Shown here: positions 8,082 to 16,943 of the stretch, in pieces
How the letters are laid out: each line of letters starts with the position of its first letter
Position numbering within the stretch: position 1 is the stretch's first letter
DNA from: Chryseobacterium culicis
Lineage (GTDB): Bacteria; Bacteroidota; Bacteroidia; Flavobacteriales; Weeksellaceae
DNA length: 64,000 bases
NCBI RefSeq assembly: GCF_002979755.1
Contig: NZ_PCPP01000001.1
Span: forward strand, 1,086,665 to 1,150,664
Reading direction: 5' to 3'
Translations under genes and position numbers: made by a program
Notes under the pieces: model-generated
The model's input: only the letters and a program-made list of their open reading frames with translations
Told to the model about the DNA's origin: nothing
Database searches by the model: none

Positions 8082-9968
8082 TTATTTCTTTGTTTCGATT
8101 CTTACTTCTCCCTCCTTAAAGTCTCCTTTTTTCTGGGTGTTGACATTGACTTTCGATATATTACTTGTATCTAATGAATTTACATCATCCTTAGAGACTT
8201 CTCTCCCATCAATATAATATTTGTATTTTACGTCGTCATTGCTGTTTATCTTAAACTTTTTGACTCCGTTCATCGCAATATTTCCATTGCCGTCTTTTTT
8301 AATAAAATCTGCATTCATTACAAGAACATCTGGTGAACCATTCGTAACTTTGATAAAAGCACCATCTCTGAAACTGAATGATCTTTTCTCTGCTTCTGCG
8401 CGGGCTTTTTCAACATCTTTTCTGATTCGGTCTGCATCAATCCTGATTCTTTCGGTCTGTACTCTTATTCTATCTCCTTCAGCTCTTGCTCTGTCACTTT
8501 CTACACGTGCTTTTTCTCCTTCTACTCTGGCCTTAGTTGCTTCTTTCATTGCATTTCTGGCTTCTGCCATTGCTTTGCGTACTTCCTCTTTTTCTTTAGA
8601 GCTCAGATCCTTATAGTAAACGGTATTGTTATTTTTAAAATAAACTACTTTGGGTTCTCTTGGCTCTGTAGGAGGCGTAGGAGGAACTACTATTTTTCCT
8701 ATTTTTGCAGCCTCTCTTCCCGCTTTTTTTGCCGCTCTTTTTATTTTTCGAAGCTCTTTTTTATCAAGAGGATCCATATTTTCAAGCGCCTTCATTTGAT
8801 TCTTCCACTCAACAGAGTTGAAATATTTATCAACTTCAACATTGGCTGTGATCTCTCCTATCTCTGATGCCAGAGTACTTATTTCTTCAATTTTATCACT
8901 GAAAGCATCACTTTCAGGTTCCAGACCTTCCAGCTCTTTCTCTTTTTCTTTCAGCTTTTTTTCCAGCCCGGATAATTTTGTATGATCTTCTGGTGATATA
9001 GGTTTCAATTCTGCAATTTTTTCCTGACCAGATTTTTCAGGTCTTAGAGTATCTTTCTTGATTTCTGAAACTACTTTTTTCATAGAAAGATTGGTTTCCT
9101 CAATTTCTCTGTTCTTTGCATTTACCAGATAAGCAAAAGCTATTGTAAATACAACTGGCAATGCAAGAATTCTTCGCGCATATCCGAACTTGGTTTTAGG
9201 TTTTTGTAACATCTTAAGTCTTTTTTTAAGGTTTGAACTTAGAAACGGACTGGCAACAGGCAACTGTGTTCCGGAAAAGTGGCTTGTTAAAAGCATCTGC
9301 GCAAATGCTTTGGTGTCCGATTGTTTTACGGCTTTTTTATCAGCCAGGTATTCGTGGATTAGATTAATTTCTTTTTTGATGATATGAAAAAACGGGTTGA
9401 ACCAGAAAACAGAGGTAATAATCTCGATAAAGATCTTATCAAAAGAATGCTTCTGTTCAATATGTACCATCTCGTGCTTTAAAATCTGCTTTCCGACATC
9501 AGAATTCAAGGTGATTGTATTCTTCCAGAACAGGTTTTTAAAGTAGGAAAATGGAGCTTCGGTAAGGTCTGTACGGTAAAAGTTGATCCCGTCAAAACTT
9601 TCTTTCTGAAATTGGTTTTTAAACTGCTGGATTTTGAAAATCCCATACAACAGTTTTCCTAAAAAATAGAGAGAAACCAGTCCCAGAGTTGAAAAAATAA
9701 TGTTAAAATAAAGGTTACCATTGTCTATGTTTTTTTCTGTATTAAAATTCTGAATCTTACTAAGAAGCATGTAAACATCATTATTAACCTCTATCGTAAA
9801 ATCGTCTACTCTGATGAGTGGCAGTAAGAGTGACATCACAATTGCTGCCAACAGATAAAACCTGTTATAATGATGGAATGTCTTGTCTTTTAAAGACAAT
9901 TGATAGTACAAAAACGTTACACCTGAACATAAAATAATTTTCCCAAAGTATAAAAGTATTGCTTCCAT
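8082..9968 (-). CDS. M56 family metallopeptidase, BlaR1/MecR1-like anti-repressor
   Basis: A 628-residue membrane zinc protease expected to inactivate the BlaI repressor encoded just upstream. N-terminal membrane segments lie at about 1-25, 35-55 and 88-112. The zinc motif HEMVH is at residues 165-169, with the third ligand Glu near 206 (HEYLADK). A further membrane helix lies near 268-285. After this come long charged segments: a predicted coiled coil at about 320-370 and a striking Arg/Ala/Glu heptad-like stretch at about 460-515 (ARVEGEKARVESDRARAEGD). No penicillin-binding sensor domain is present, so the signal is not obviously a beta-lactam. It is 5 bases from the blaI stop. Confidence 0.9.
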   Translation of the reverse strand: MEAILLYFGKIILCSGVTFLYYQLSLKDKTFHHYNRFYLLAAIVMSLLLPLIRVDDFTIEVNNDVYMLLSKIQNFNTEKNIDNGNLYFNIIFSTLGLVSLYFLGKLLYGIFKIQQFKNQFQKESFDGINFYRTDLTEAPFSYFKNLFWKNTITLNSDVGKQILKHEMVHIEQKHSFDKIFIEIITSVFWFNPFFHIIKKEINLIHEYLADKKAVKQSDTKAFAQMLLTSHFSGTQLPVASPFLSSNLKKRLKMLQKPKTKFGYARRILALPVVFTIAFAYLVNAKNREIEETNLSMKKVVSEIKKDTLRPEKSGQEKIAELKPISPEDHTKLSGLEKKLKEKEKELEGLEPESDAFSDKIEEISTLASEIGEITANVEVDKYFNSVEWKNQMKALENMDPLDKKELRKIKRAAKKAGREAAKIGKIVVPPTPPTEPREPKVVYFKNNNTVYYKDLSSKEKEEVRKAMAEARNAMKEATKARVEGEKARVESDRARAEGDRIRVQTERIRIDADRIRKDVEKARAEAEKRSFSFRDGAFIKVTNGSPDVLVMNADFIKKDGNGNIAMNGVKKFKINSNDDVKYKYYIDGREVSKDDVNSLDTSNISKVNVNTQKKGDFKEGEVRIETKK

Positions 9969-9973
9969 AGGTA

Positions 9974-10339
9974 TTAATCTTTCTTTTTGAGTTCATCTAA
10001 TAACATTTCCAAATCTTCTACTGTCATTTCATTTTTTTCTACCAGAAACGAAACGGCACTTTTGTAAGAACCTTTAAAATAATTCTTTACAAGACTTTTC
10101 ATCGTTTTCCCGGAATACTGTTCTTTTGAAACAAGCGGAAAATACTCATGCTGTCTTCCATGTACACGATAATCTACAAATTCTTTGTCCTTCAATACTT
10201 TTAAAATGGTAGAAACGGTATTGGTATGCGGTTTCGGTTCCGGAAAAAGATCAAGAACATCCTTTAGGAAGCCTTTTTCTATTTTCCATAAATACTGCAT
10301 TACCTGTTCTTCTGCTTTTGTTAGAGTCTGAATTTTCAT
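9974..10339 (-). CDS. BlaI/MecI/CopY family winged-helix repressor
   Basis: A 121-residue repressor. The N-terminal winged helix (LTKAEEQVMQYLWKIEKGFL, then TVSTILKVLKDKEFVDYRVHGRQHEYFPL) and C-terminal dimerisation helices (FLVEKNEMTVEDLEMLLDELKKK) match the family across its full length. I prefer the ATG at 10339 (MKIQTLTKAEEQ), where family members start, over an in-frame ATG at 10357. The partner M56 protease follows 5 bases later. A TACA/TGTA dyad overlapping the -7 element at 10407-10416 suggests autoregulation. Confidence 0.9.
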   Translation of the reverse strand: MKIQTLTKAEEQVMQYLWKIEKGFLKDVLDLFPEPKPHTNTVSTILKVLKDKEFVDYRVHGRQHEYFPLVSKEQYSGKTMKSLVKNYFKGSYKSAVSFLVEKNEMTVEDLEMLLDELKKKD

Positions 10340-10390
10340 ATCCTGTTCATTTATCAATTATAATGATATAAAACCTGTCAATTCTATATC

Positions 10391-10439
10391 ACTAATAAAT
10401 TAGTTATACAAATGTAGAAATAAAATCGACTCAAACAAC
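10391..10439 (-). promoter_or_regulatory. blaI promoter with candidate BlaI operators
   Basis: On the minus strand GTTG (10439-10436), 19 bases, then TACATTTG (10416-10409) forms a promoter. The -7 element lies inside TACAAATGTA (10407-10416), the TACA/TGTA dyad type bound by BlaI/MecI repressors. A second dyad, ACTAATAAATTAGT (10391-10404), follows just downstream of the -7. A repressor bound at either would block transcription of blaI-M56. Confidence 0.65.
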
Positions 10440-10844
10440 TATTTTTTTAGTGATAAACCTATTAAAAACATAATACATTGAAAATCAAACAAATAAAAAT
10501 AGTTAAAATTTATTAAATTTTAACTGAATAGGAATATTCACTGGCTACTCTATAGAAAATCATGTAATAACATTGCTATTTTACACTGAAAAAACACAAT
10601 TAATATCAAAAGGTTAATTGACCTAAGGAATACATAAGTGAAGCTATCCCGATTTTTAGAAACTTGATATGGATGATAAGCCTAGTAAACCTAAAAGACT
10701 TTATGATTTAAAATAAGATTACAAAGCCTCAAAAAAATTCATAATCACAATTGTCAGATTCAAAGTAAAATTTGTCCGATTGATCAAATTTTCAGAAAAA
10801 CATCCCCCAAAAAGTCCTGAAATTTGAACAAAAAACAAAGAGAT
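10440..10844. other. Divergent intergenic region
   Basis: About 400 AT-rich bases between the blaI promoter and the haem-protein gene. I see no convincing gene, RNA or complete promoter for the rightward gene. TAAAATTTG at about 10766 is one base too long for a -7 element. Confidence 0.5.
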
Positions 10845-11801
10845 ATGAACCGTTTTTGGGAAAAAGTAAAAACAAAAAATATTCTGGTTATTGTACTGGC
10901 TGTTTTTATTGGAATTCAGTTTTACAGACCTGAAATTAAGCAAAAGCCAATAACAGGCGAGATTCATGTTCCCAGTGATGTAAGAGCGATACTGCAGCGT
11001 TCATGTTTCGACTGCCATTCCAATCAGACAGATTTGAAATGGTTTGACCAGGTTGCTCCGGCATACTGGCTTGTAACAGATCATATCAAAAAAGGAAAAG
11101 AAGGTCTGAACTTTTCTGAATGGGATCAACTGGCTTCTCCGGCACAAAATGCAAAACTTTGGGAAGCTTTTAATCAGATTAACCTGAAAGCGATGCCTCT
11201 TAAAAGCTACGAATTGCTTCATCCGGAAGCCAAGCTTTCTGAAAATGATATCCGTATCCTGAAAAACTATGTGACTTCTCTTGCTCCAAAGCAAAAGCCT
11301 GATACCGCAAAAGTTTCCGCTTACAACAAACAGCTGCAGCAAATTAATACAATCCATACTGTCGCACCCAAACCGCAATTACCCACTGCATTGAACGGGA
11401 TCAGCTATATTCCTGATTATAAAAACTGGAAACCCATAAGTTCTACAGAAAGGCTGGATAACGGGACAATGCGTATCATATTCGGAAATGATATTGCTGT
11501 GAAGGCCACCAAAGAACATAAGACCAATCCATGGCCTGACGGAACCATATTCGCGAAAGTAGCGTGGGAACAGATCATAGACAGTGATGGCAATGTCACA
11601 ACCGGAGCTTTTAAACAGGTGGAATATATGATAAAGGATTCTAAAAAATTTGCATCAACAAAAGGATGGGGATGGGCAAGGTTTTTATCTCCCAAACTTG
11701 AACCTTATGGAAAAACAGCCGATTTTGCCAACGAATGTATCAGCTGCCACCGTCCCATGAAAGACAATGATTTTGTATTCACCTCTCCTATTAACCATTA
11801 A
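10845..11801 (+). CDS. Haem-binding domain and cytochrome P460-like protein
   Basis: A 318-residue membrane-anchored, periplasm-facing protein. After one N-terminal helix (ILVIVLAVFIGIQFY) comes a haem-binding domain with CFDCH near residue 54 and a conserved LNFSEWDQL region. The C-terminal half resembles cytochrome P460 (RIIFGNDIAVKATKE, NPWPDGTIFAKVAWEQ) and carries a second c-type haem motif CISCH near residue 298. Two covalently bound haems are therefore expected. P460-type proteins oxidise small nitrogen compounds or bind peroxide; the substrate here is unknown. I start at MNRFWEKVK (10845), seven codons inside the frame, because the upstream extension is purely basic. Confidence 0.82.
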   Translation: MNRFWEKVKTKNILVIVLAVFIGIQFYRPEIKQKPITGEIHVPSDVRAILQRSCFDCHSNQTDLKWFDQVAPAYWLVTDHIKKGKEGLNFSEWDQLASPAQNAKLWEAFNQINLKAMPLKSYELLHPEAKLSENDIRILKNYVTSLAPKQKPDTAKVSAYNKQLQQINTIHTVAPKPQLPTALNGISYIPDYKNWKPISSTERLDNGTMRIIFGNDIAVKATKEHKTNPWPDGTIFAKVAWEQIIDSDGNVTTGAFKQVEYMIKDSKKFASTKGWGWARFLSPKLEPYGKTADFANECISCHRPMKDNDFVFTSPINH

Positions 11802-11804
11802 GCT

Positions 11805-12278
11805 ATGAAAAATCTGATCGTTTATTTACTACTATGCCTATTTATTGTGAGCTGTGGTTCCAAAAAAGAATACGAAGCCGTGAATGAAAATGCATCCCTT
11901 CCTGAAAGTTTTGATTTTAATGCGATGAACTTAAAGGTGGTAACCTCTTCAATCAATCATAAAAAACAGACCATGATGACTCTTTACGGCAATGATTCCG
12001 CTATTGATGAGTTGAAAGATCATCCGGAAAATGATAATCATAAAGAAAGAATACTGGCCCTTATTACCTGGTCGCAGAAAGAAGATCCCTATTGGTACGG
12101 AGCAAAAATTCCCAATCATTTGCTGTCTGTAGAAATTGTTAAAAGTAAGGAGCCTTTTTCAGAAAACTCAGAGATTTTGTATCAAAAATACGAAGGGAAA
12201 GAACTTAGGAAAGTCAACGCAGACGGAAGAGACAGAATCCGTACAATACTGAGTATGAAACCTTCAATAATGCCTTAA
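11805..12278 (+). CDS. Hypothetical lipoprotein downstream of the haem protein
   Basis: A 157-residue protein with a lipoprotein signal ending in a lipobox (FIVSC, Cys 17). The mature part includes MTLYGNDSAIDEL, ALITWSQKEDPYWYGAKIP and HLLSVEIVK. The TLYGND/ITWSQK/DPYWYGAKIP arrangement suggests a soluble redox-associated domain, possibly distantly P460-like, but no haem motif is present. It starts 3 bases after the haem-protein stop, so the two are almost certainly co-transcribed. Confidence 0.78.
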   Translation: MKNLIVYLLLCLFIVSCGSKKEYEAVNENASLPESFDFNAMNLKVVTSSINHKKQTMMTLYGNDSAIDELKDHPENDNHKERILALITWSQKEDPYWYGAKIPNHLLSVEIVKSKEPFSENSEILYQKYEGKELRKVNADGRDRIRTILSMKPSIMP

Positions 12279-12334
12279 CACAGGATTTTTAAAATCACAT
12301 ATAAAAAAATAATATTCATTAAAACTATTAAAAA

Positions 12335-13228
12335 ATGGAAAAATTCACATTCAGTTCAAGCCTGGTAACAGGATGCATTTCAGCAGCATTACTGCTCTTC
12401 ACCTCTGTTGCCTGTTCGAAGGATAATCAGGATGAATCCTCCGATCCAGCTGTTAAAGAGGTTCAATTGAGGAATGATGTAAGTCTTGGCAGTGTTCTTA
12501 CCGATAAAGAAGGACATACCCTTTATTATTTTGCAAATGATGCTACTGCCACCAACAATTGCACCGGAGGATGTGAACCGGTATGGCCCATCTTCAATAT
12601 AGATAACCTTTCTTCCGAAAAACTGGGAGCCGGATTAGAGCTTTCTGATTTTACTACGATAACAACAGGTTCAGGGAAAAAACAGATAACCTACAAAGGA
12701 AGACCTCTTTACTATTATGCTCCTTTGGTGAACGGAACCAATGTAAAAGAAGATGCAGGGAAAACCGGAGGCGAAAATATCGGAGGCGTTTGGTTCGTTG
12801 CCAAACCTGATTATACCATTATGCTTACCAATGCCCAACTTGTAGGACATGACGGGAAAAACTACACTTCCACTTATACGGAAGGCACAGGAAAAACATT
12901 GTATTTTACAGATACTAAAGGAGTAACATTGTACACCTTTAAAAATGACAAACAAAATAAGAACAATTTTACAGCTTCTGATTTCTCAAATAACGGAGTC
13001 TGGCCAATTTATGAAACAGATAAAATTGTTGTTCCTTCCGGACTTGATAAAACACTTTTCGGATCTATTACCGTATTCGGAAGAAAACAGCTTACTTATA
13101 AAGGATGGCCTCTTTACCGTTTTGGTCAGGATAATATGATTATGGGATCTAATAAAGGGGTTTCATTTCCTGTTCCCGGCGGTGTCTGGCCAGTGCCTGT
13201 AAAGAATATGGCAGCAGCTATGCCTTAA
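12335..13228 (+). CDS. COG4315-type lipoprotein with Yx(FWY)xxD repeats
   Basis: A 297-residue secreted lipoprotein (lipobox SVACS near residue 27). It contains four copies of the repeat family named for the Yx(FWY)xxD motif: HTLYYFANDATATNNCTGGC, RPLYYYAPL, VTLYTFKNDKQ and WPLYRFGQD, each paired with a VWPI or VWPV segment. Two Cys lie in the first repeat. The function of this family is not established; members are often encoded next to periplasmic redox genes, as here. It ends with a terminator at 13255-13291. Confidence 0.85.
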   Translation: MEKFTFSSSLVTGCISAALLLFTSVACSKDNQDESSDPAVKEVQLRNDVSLGSVLTDKEGHTLYYFANDATATNNCTGGCEPVWPIFNIDNLSSEKLGAGLELSDFTTITTGSGKKQITYKGRPLYYYAPLVNGTNVKEDAGKTGGENIGGVWFVAKPDYTIMLTNAQLVGHDGKNYTSTYTEGTGKTLYFTDTKGVTLYTFKNDKQNKNNFTASDFSNNGVWPIYETDKIVVPSGLDKTLFGSITVFGRKQLTYKGWPLYRFGQDNMIMGSNKGVSFPVPGGVWPVPVKNMAAAMP

Positions 13229-13254
13229 TCTTGTGTTTTTATAAAAATCTCTGT

Positions 13255-13304
13255 GCTAAATAACGGATGTGCTGCTGTGCCGTTATTTAGCTTTTGTATC
13301 TTTG
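13255..13304 (+). terminator. Terminator of the haem operon, followed by -7 element of the next gene
   Basis: GCTAAATAACGG (13255-13266) pairs with CCGTTATTTAGC (13280-13291), a perfect 12-bp stem followed by TTTT. Six bases later TATCTTTG (13297-13304) is a perfect TAnnTTTG -7 element for the histidine kinase gene, 28 bases before its ATG. Confidence 0.75.
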
Positions 13305-13332
13305 TGACAGCTTAACTGCCTGATTTTTATTT

Positions 13333-14385
13333 ATGATCTATGCAAAATATATAAACACCAACGGAAGAAAGGTATTCAGGATTGATCCGAGAATCATTCT
13401 ATTTAGTGCTCTTTTTATGGGGATTCTGGCTTCGGTACCCAAAATACTCCGTATGCATATTACATTGGGAGAGCTTACAATAGATTTTTCCATCTCTTTT
13501 TTATTCTCGTTGTTTGTATGGTATTTTAATATCTATAGTCTGCCTAAATTTTCTATTCAGAATATATCAACACGATTTTTCAATAAAAAACTGGTGATCA
13601 GCCTATCCATCGGAGTGCTGGTGATGGCAGCAATAGTACTCATCCATCATATCATATTTCCGAAATATGGATTTAACACCATGGTATTGATGTATGAATT
13701 CCGGGGAGTACTGATCAATCTGACCATTTATATGTTTTTGTATCTCTTGTATCAGACTTATAATTCTCAGCAGATTAAATTTGAGCTTGAACAGATCCGG
13801 ACAGATAATCTGAATGCTCAATATGAACTGCTGAAACAGCAGATTAATCCTCATTTTTTATTCAACAGTCTCAATACCTTGAAATCTATGATTGATATAA
13901 AAGATGAAAGTTCGGGTGATTTTGTGGTCAGACTGGCGGATTTCTACCGTTTTACTTTAGATAACAGAAAAATGGATCTTATTCCCTTAAAAAAGGAACT
14001 CGCCATATTGGATGCCTATGTTTTTCTTCTGACCTCAAGATTTGAAGATGGCATAGAATTTAAAATAGATATTCAGGAAGAGATATTAAACTCCTATATT
14101 CCTCCTTTTACGCTGCAGCTGCTGTGTGAAAACTGTATCAAGCATAATATTGTATCACTGGCAAATCCGTTAATCATAAAATTATACAGTGACTCCGAAT
14201 ATATTGTCATTGAAAACAATTTTCAGCCTAAGAATATTCCACAGGAATCTGCAGGAATAGGAATTGAAAATATCAGAGAACGTTATAAGCACTTTGCAGA
14301 AAAGGAGCTGACTATACTTCAGAATGATTCTAATTTCACCGTCAAATTACCCATAGTAGATGAAAGTTTTAGTAATAGAAGATGA
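13333..14385 (+). CDS. LytS-type sensor histidine kinase
   Basis: A 350-residue inner-membrane kinase. Four hydrophobic segments fill residues 20-145. A short helix leads into the His_kinase domain, with the phospho-acceptor in QQINPHFLFNSLNTLKSMI near residue 175, and an HATPase_c domain with N-box CENCIKHNI and G-box AGIGIENIRERY. There is no periplasmic domain of note, so the signal is probably sensed within the membrane. The 3' end overlaps the response regulator by 26 bases. Confidence 0.92.
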   Translation: MIYAKYINTNGRKVFRIDPRIILFSALFMGILASVPKILRMHITLGELTIDFSISFLFSLFVWYFNIYSLPKFSIQNISTRFFNKKLVISLSIGVLVMAAIVLIHHIIFPKYGFNTMVLMYEFRGVLINLTIYMFLYLLYQTYNSQQIKFELEQIRTDNLNAQYELLKQQINPHFLFNSLNTLKSMIDIKDESSGDFVVRLADFYRFTLDNRKMDLIPLKKELAILDAYVFLLTSRFEDGIEFKIDIQEEILNSYIPPFTLQLLCENCIKHNIVSLANPLIIKLYSDSEYIVIENNFQPKNIPQESAGIGIENIRERYKHFAEKELTILQNDSNFTVKLPIVDESFSNRR

Positions 14386-15127
14386 GATAAAAACCGCAAA
14401 GGCACTGGGGCGAATGATCGTTTCTGTACAGCCGGAGGCTACCATAGTACAGTATATTGAAAGCGTTGCTATGGCCGTTGAATATCTTTCTGGCTCTGAA
14501 CTTCCGGATGTTATATTTATGGATATTCAGCTGGCAGACGGTAATTGTTTTGAAATATTCAGTCAGATCAGGATAAAAGTTCCTGTCATTTTCTGTACCG
14601 CTTTTGATGAATATGCTATAGAGGCCTTCAAAAGTAACGGAGTCGATTATATTTTAAAACCTTTTGAGAAAAAAGATATCCAGTCGGCTTTTGAAAAGAT
14701 CAACAATCTTAAAAATTTCTTTCAGCATTCTCCTTCTCCCGACCGGAAACTGGAAGATATTCTGAATAACCTGACAACGGGAAGAGGAAAAACCAATTTC
14801 CTGGTCTTTTCCAACAATAAATACAGTAATATCCATGTCGACAGAATTGCCTGCTTTTACAGCCAATTTGGAAATACTGTACTGGTGACCCTTGATCAGA
14901 AAGAATATTCTATTTCTCAGTCGTTGGATGAGATAGGACAACTGGTTTCAGGAACTCAGTTCTTTAGGATTAACAGGCAATATCTGATTAACTTTGCAGC
15001 CATTGTTGAAGTGGAACATTATTTCTCACGAAAACTTCTGGTTAGTTTAAAAATTACCACTCCCGAAAAACCTCTTGTCACCAAAGACAAAGCTTCCCGT
15101 TTTCTTCAATGGCTTGAAGAACGGTAA
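14360..15127 (+). CDS. LytTR family response regulator
   Basis: A 255-residue regulator: receiver domain at 1-115 with acidic pocket EDE at residues 7-9, phospho-acceptor Asp in VIFMDIQLADG near residue 55, and Lys in ILKPFEKKD near 103. A LytTR DNA-binding domain follows from about 145 (FRINRQYLINFAAIVEVEHY). It starts inside the kinase gene, which supports tight coupling. The target genes are unknown; the haem operon upstream and the glutathione peroxidase downstream are the nearest candidates. Confidence 0.92.
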   Translation: MKVLVIEDEIKTAKALGRMIVSVQPEATIVQYIESVAMAVEYLSGSELPDVIFMDIQLADGNCFEIFSQIRIKVPVIFCTAFDEYAIEAFKSNGVDYILKPFEKKDIQSAFEKINNLKNFFQHSPSPDRKLEDILNNLTTGRGKTNFLVFSNNKYSNIHVDRIACFYSQFGNTVLVTLDQKEYSISQSLDEIGQLVSGTQFFRINRQYLINFAAIVEVEHYFSRKLLVSLKITTPEKPLVTKDKASRFLQWLEER

Positions 15128-15206
15128 AATAATCAAGTAAAAAACAGGAAATATGACATTCAGTAAATAATCTAAGTTTTATAAATTAATATTAAAATCT
15201 TTTTAA

Positions 15207-15773
15207 ATGAAAAAAATACTTTTTATCGGAATGGTGCTTATAGGAATCATAAGCCTTTCATCATTTATTACATCAGATGATACTACAGGTCCAAAGCCTG
15301 CAAAGTCCATTTATGATTTTAAAATTGAATCCATAGACGGCGGAAAAATTGATTTTTCTGAGTACAAAGGGAAATACATTCTTATTGTAAATACAGCATC
15401 CAAATGTGGCTACACTCCTCAATACAAAGGATTGGAACAGCTGTATAAAGATTATGGTGACAAACTGGTTGTGGTAGGCTTTCCTTCTGATAATTTTGCA
15501 GATCAGGAATTCCACGACAATGTTGAAATCAAATCTTTCTGTGAAAAGAACTATGGAGTAACTTTTCCGCTTACCACTTCTGTGGATGTAAAAGGTGCTA
15601 AAATCACTCCTGTATTTGATTATCTTACCCACAAATCTCAAAACGGAGTAATGGATGCGAAAATAAGCTGGAATTTCAATAAGTTTCTGATCAGCCCGGA
15701 AGGAAAATTATTGGAGTACTTTGATTCTAAAGTAGTTCCTGAAAGTGATAAAATCACCCATTATTTCAAGTAA
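15207..15773 (+). CDS. Glutathione peroxidase family protein, exported
   Basis: A 188-residue thiol peroxidase with an N-terminal hydrophobic signal (ILFIGMVLIGIISLSSF), so it probably acts in the periplasm. The catalytic Cys is residue 67 in NTASKCGYTPQY; it is Cys and not selenocysteine. The Gln and Trp of the active-site tetrad are seen in NFADQEF and ISWNFNKFLI. Members without a dimer loop usually use thioredoxin and not glutathione. It is followed by a strong terminator. Confidence 0.92.
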   Translation: MKKILFIGMVLIGIISLSSFITSDDTTGPKPAKSIYDFKIESIDGGKIDFSEYKGKYILIVNTASKCGYTPQYKGLEQLYKDYGDKLVVVGFPSDNFADQEFHDNVEIKSFCEKNYGVTFPLTTSVDVKGAKITPVFDYLTHKSQNGVMDAKISWNFNKFLISPEGKLLEYFDSKVVPESDKITHYFK

Positions 15774-15787
15774 ATAACTCTTAAAAA

Positions 15788-15820
15788 AACACTACTATCA
15801 TGACTATAGTAGTGTTTTTT
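15788..15820 (+). terminator. Rho-independent terminator of the peroxidase gene
   Basis: AACACTACTAT (15788-15798) pairs with ATAGTAGTGTT (15806-15816) in a perfect 11-bp stem, followed by TTTT. From here to 16070 I see no gene. Confidence 0.85.
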
Positions 15821-16070
15821 TATTCTTTTGCTTCATTGCTTTTCTTATTATACTTAGATCATCATCATATAACTAAACGAAAAGCAACTGAAATACTATA
15901 CATTAACAATTTAAATTACAAAAATCACTTCGATAAAGACCCCGAACGCATCATTTTTACAATAATGGATACTATACATTAGAGATTTGTTAAATTTTAT
16001 TAAATAAATATTAAAATGTATTTGTTTTAACCGGGAAATTATATTTATTTTAGTGCTTTAAAAATTTCTC

Positions 16071-16652
16071 ATGAAAAGATATAATTTATTGATTGTACTA
16101 TTACTGCTTATTTTCAATGTTACTACAGCACAAAAGAAGGGTTCTCCGGCTGCTGATCTCAGCATTCTAAAAGATACGAAATCAAAAATCGAAGCTACCG
16201 TTCCATTGGTAATTCAACATCTTCAAACTATTGCAACTAAAGAAGGAGATAATAATATTGTCAACAACGGAAAAATAGCGTTAGGTAAAGAATATGGTAT
16301 TTTAGAATCTGAATGGTTTTTATACAGAAACAATATGAAAAACTGTATCCTGAACAATTCTTCCAAGAAAGCTAAAAAATGTATGGAATATCATAACAAT
16401 ATGATGAGAGGTACCATGATCAATTACAACAATTATATCACCAACCTTACAAGAAAGAATGGATATCTGGGGGTTGAAGGTGATACAAAGTTTGAATTTA
16501 AGCCTGCCGATATTGCTACAAAATTAAATGAAGCTTATTTCAATGCAAATGATGCAGCAGGAAGAATGAAAGCGGATCAGAAAAGAGACTTTTTAGGACA
16601 GACGATGTCCGATGACAACAAGCTTACTCCTTACGCTCAACTGGCACAATAA
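16071..16652 (+). CDS. Hypothetical secreted protein
   Basis: A 193-residue protein with a signal peptide ending at VTTAQ (residue 20). The mature part is mainly helical, with repeated Asn/Lys-rich segments (KNCILNNSSKKAKKCMEYHN, NYNNYITNLTRKNGYLGVEG) and two Cys at about residues 97 and 106 that could form a disulfide. I do not recognise the family. A TTTG at 16021-16024 may be part of its promoter, but no -7 element sits at the right distance. It is monocistronic with a terminator. Confidence 0.75.
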   Translation: MKRYNLLIVLLLLIFNVTTAQKKGSPAADLSILKDTKSKIEATVPLVIQHLQTIATKEGDNNIVNNGKIALGKEYGILESEWFLYRNNMKNCILNNSSKKAKKCMEYHNNMMRGTMINYNNYITNLTRKNGYLGVEGDTKFEFKPADIATKLNEAYFNANDAAGRMKADQKRDFLGQTMSDDNKLTPYAQLAQ

Positions 16653-16674
16653 TATCTAAATCATATTTAAAAAT

Positions 16675-16710
16675 AAAAAAAGAGAACTGCAGTTTGCAGT
16701 TCTCTTTTTT
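16675..16710 (+). terminator. Bidirectional-looking terminator
   Basis: A long stem with A-rich and T-rich flanks (AGAGAACTGCA pairing with TGCAGTTCTCT, extended by six A/T pairs). The region to 16943 holds nothing else that I can identify. Confidence 0.85.
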
Positions 16711-16943
16711 ATTCAAAAGCAAAAAATCTCCGCCGGAAAAAGCAGTTTTGTGGTACTAATCATAAAACCCTTGGGGAAAAAGTAGAAAATTTGGCAGAGA
16801 TTTTTTTGCATACACTCTACAGATCAACTGTCCTACCCATGATCTGTAAGAGCTTTACAAAAATAGGATTATAGCCATCTGCTGGCTGAAAATACCTGTA
16901 GAATTAAATATTCAGAATTGTAGAACTAATACTACTTTTATCT

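Noticed and set aside
8082..9968. A true beta-lactam sensor (BlaR1)
   Set aside because: The C-terminal penicillin-binding sensor domain is missing; only the M56 membrane protease part and coiled-coil segments are present.
10719..10967. An 82-codon minus-strand frame overlapping the haem-protein start
   Set aside because: It is antisense to the start of the haem-protein gene, has no motif and no promoter, and its translation is low-complexity.
15800..15982. A 60-codon plus-strand open frame after the peroxidase gene
   Set aside because: It starts inside the hairpin of the peroxidase terminator, has no homologous motif and no promoter.
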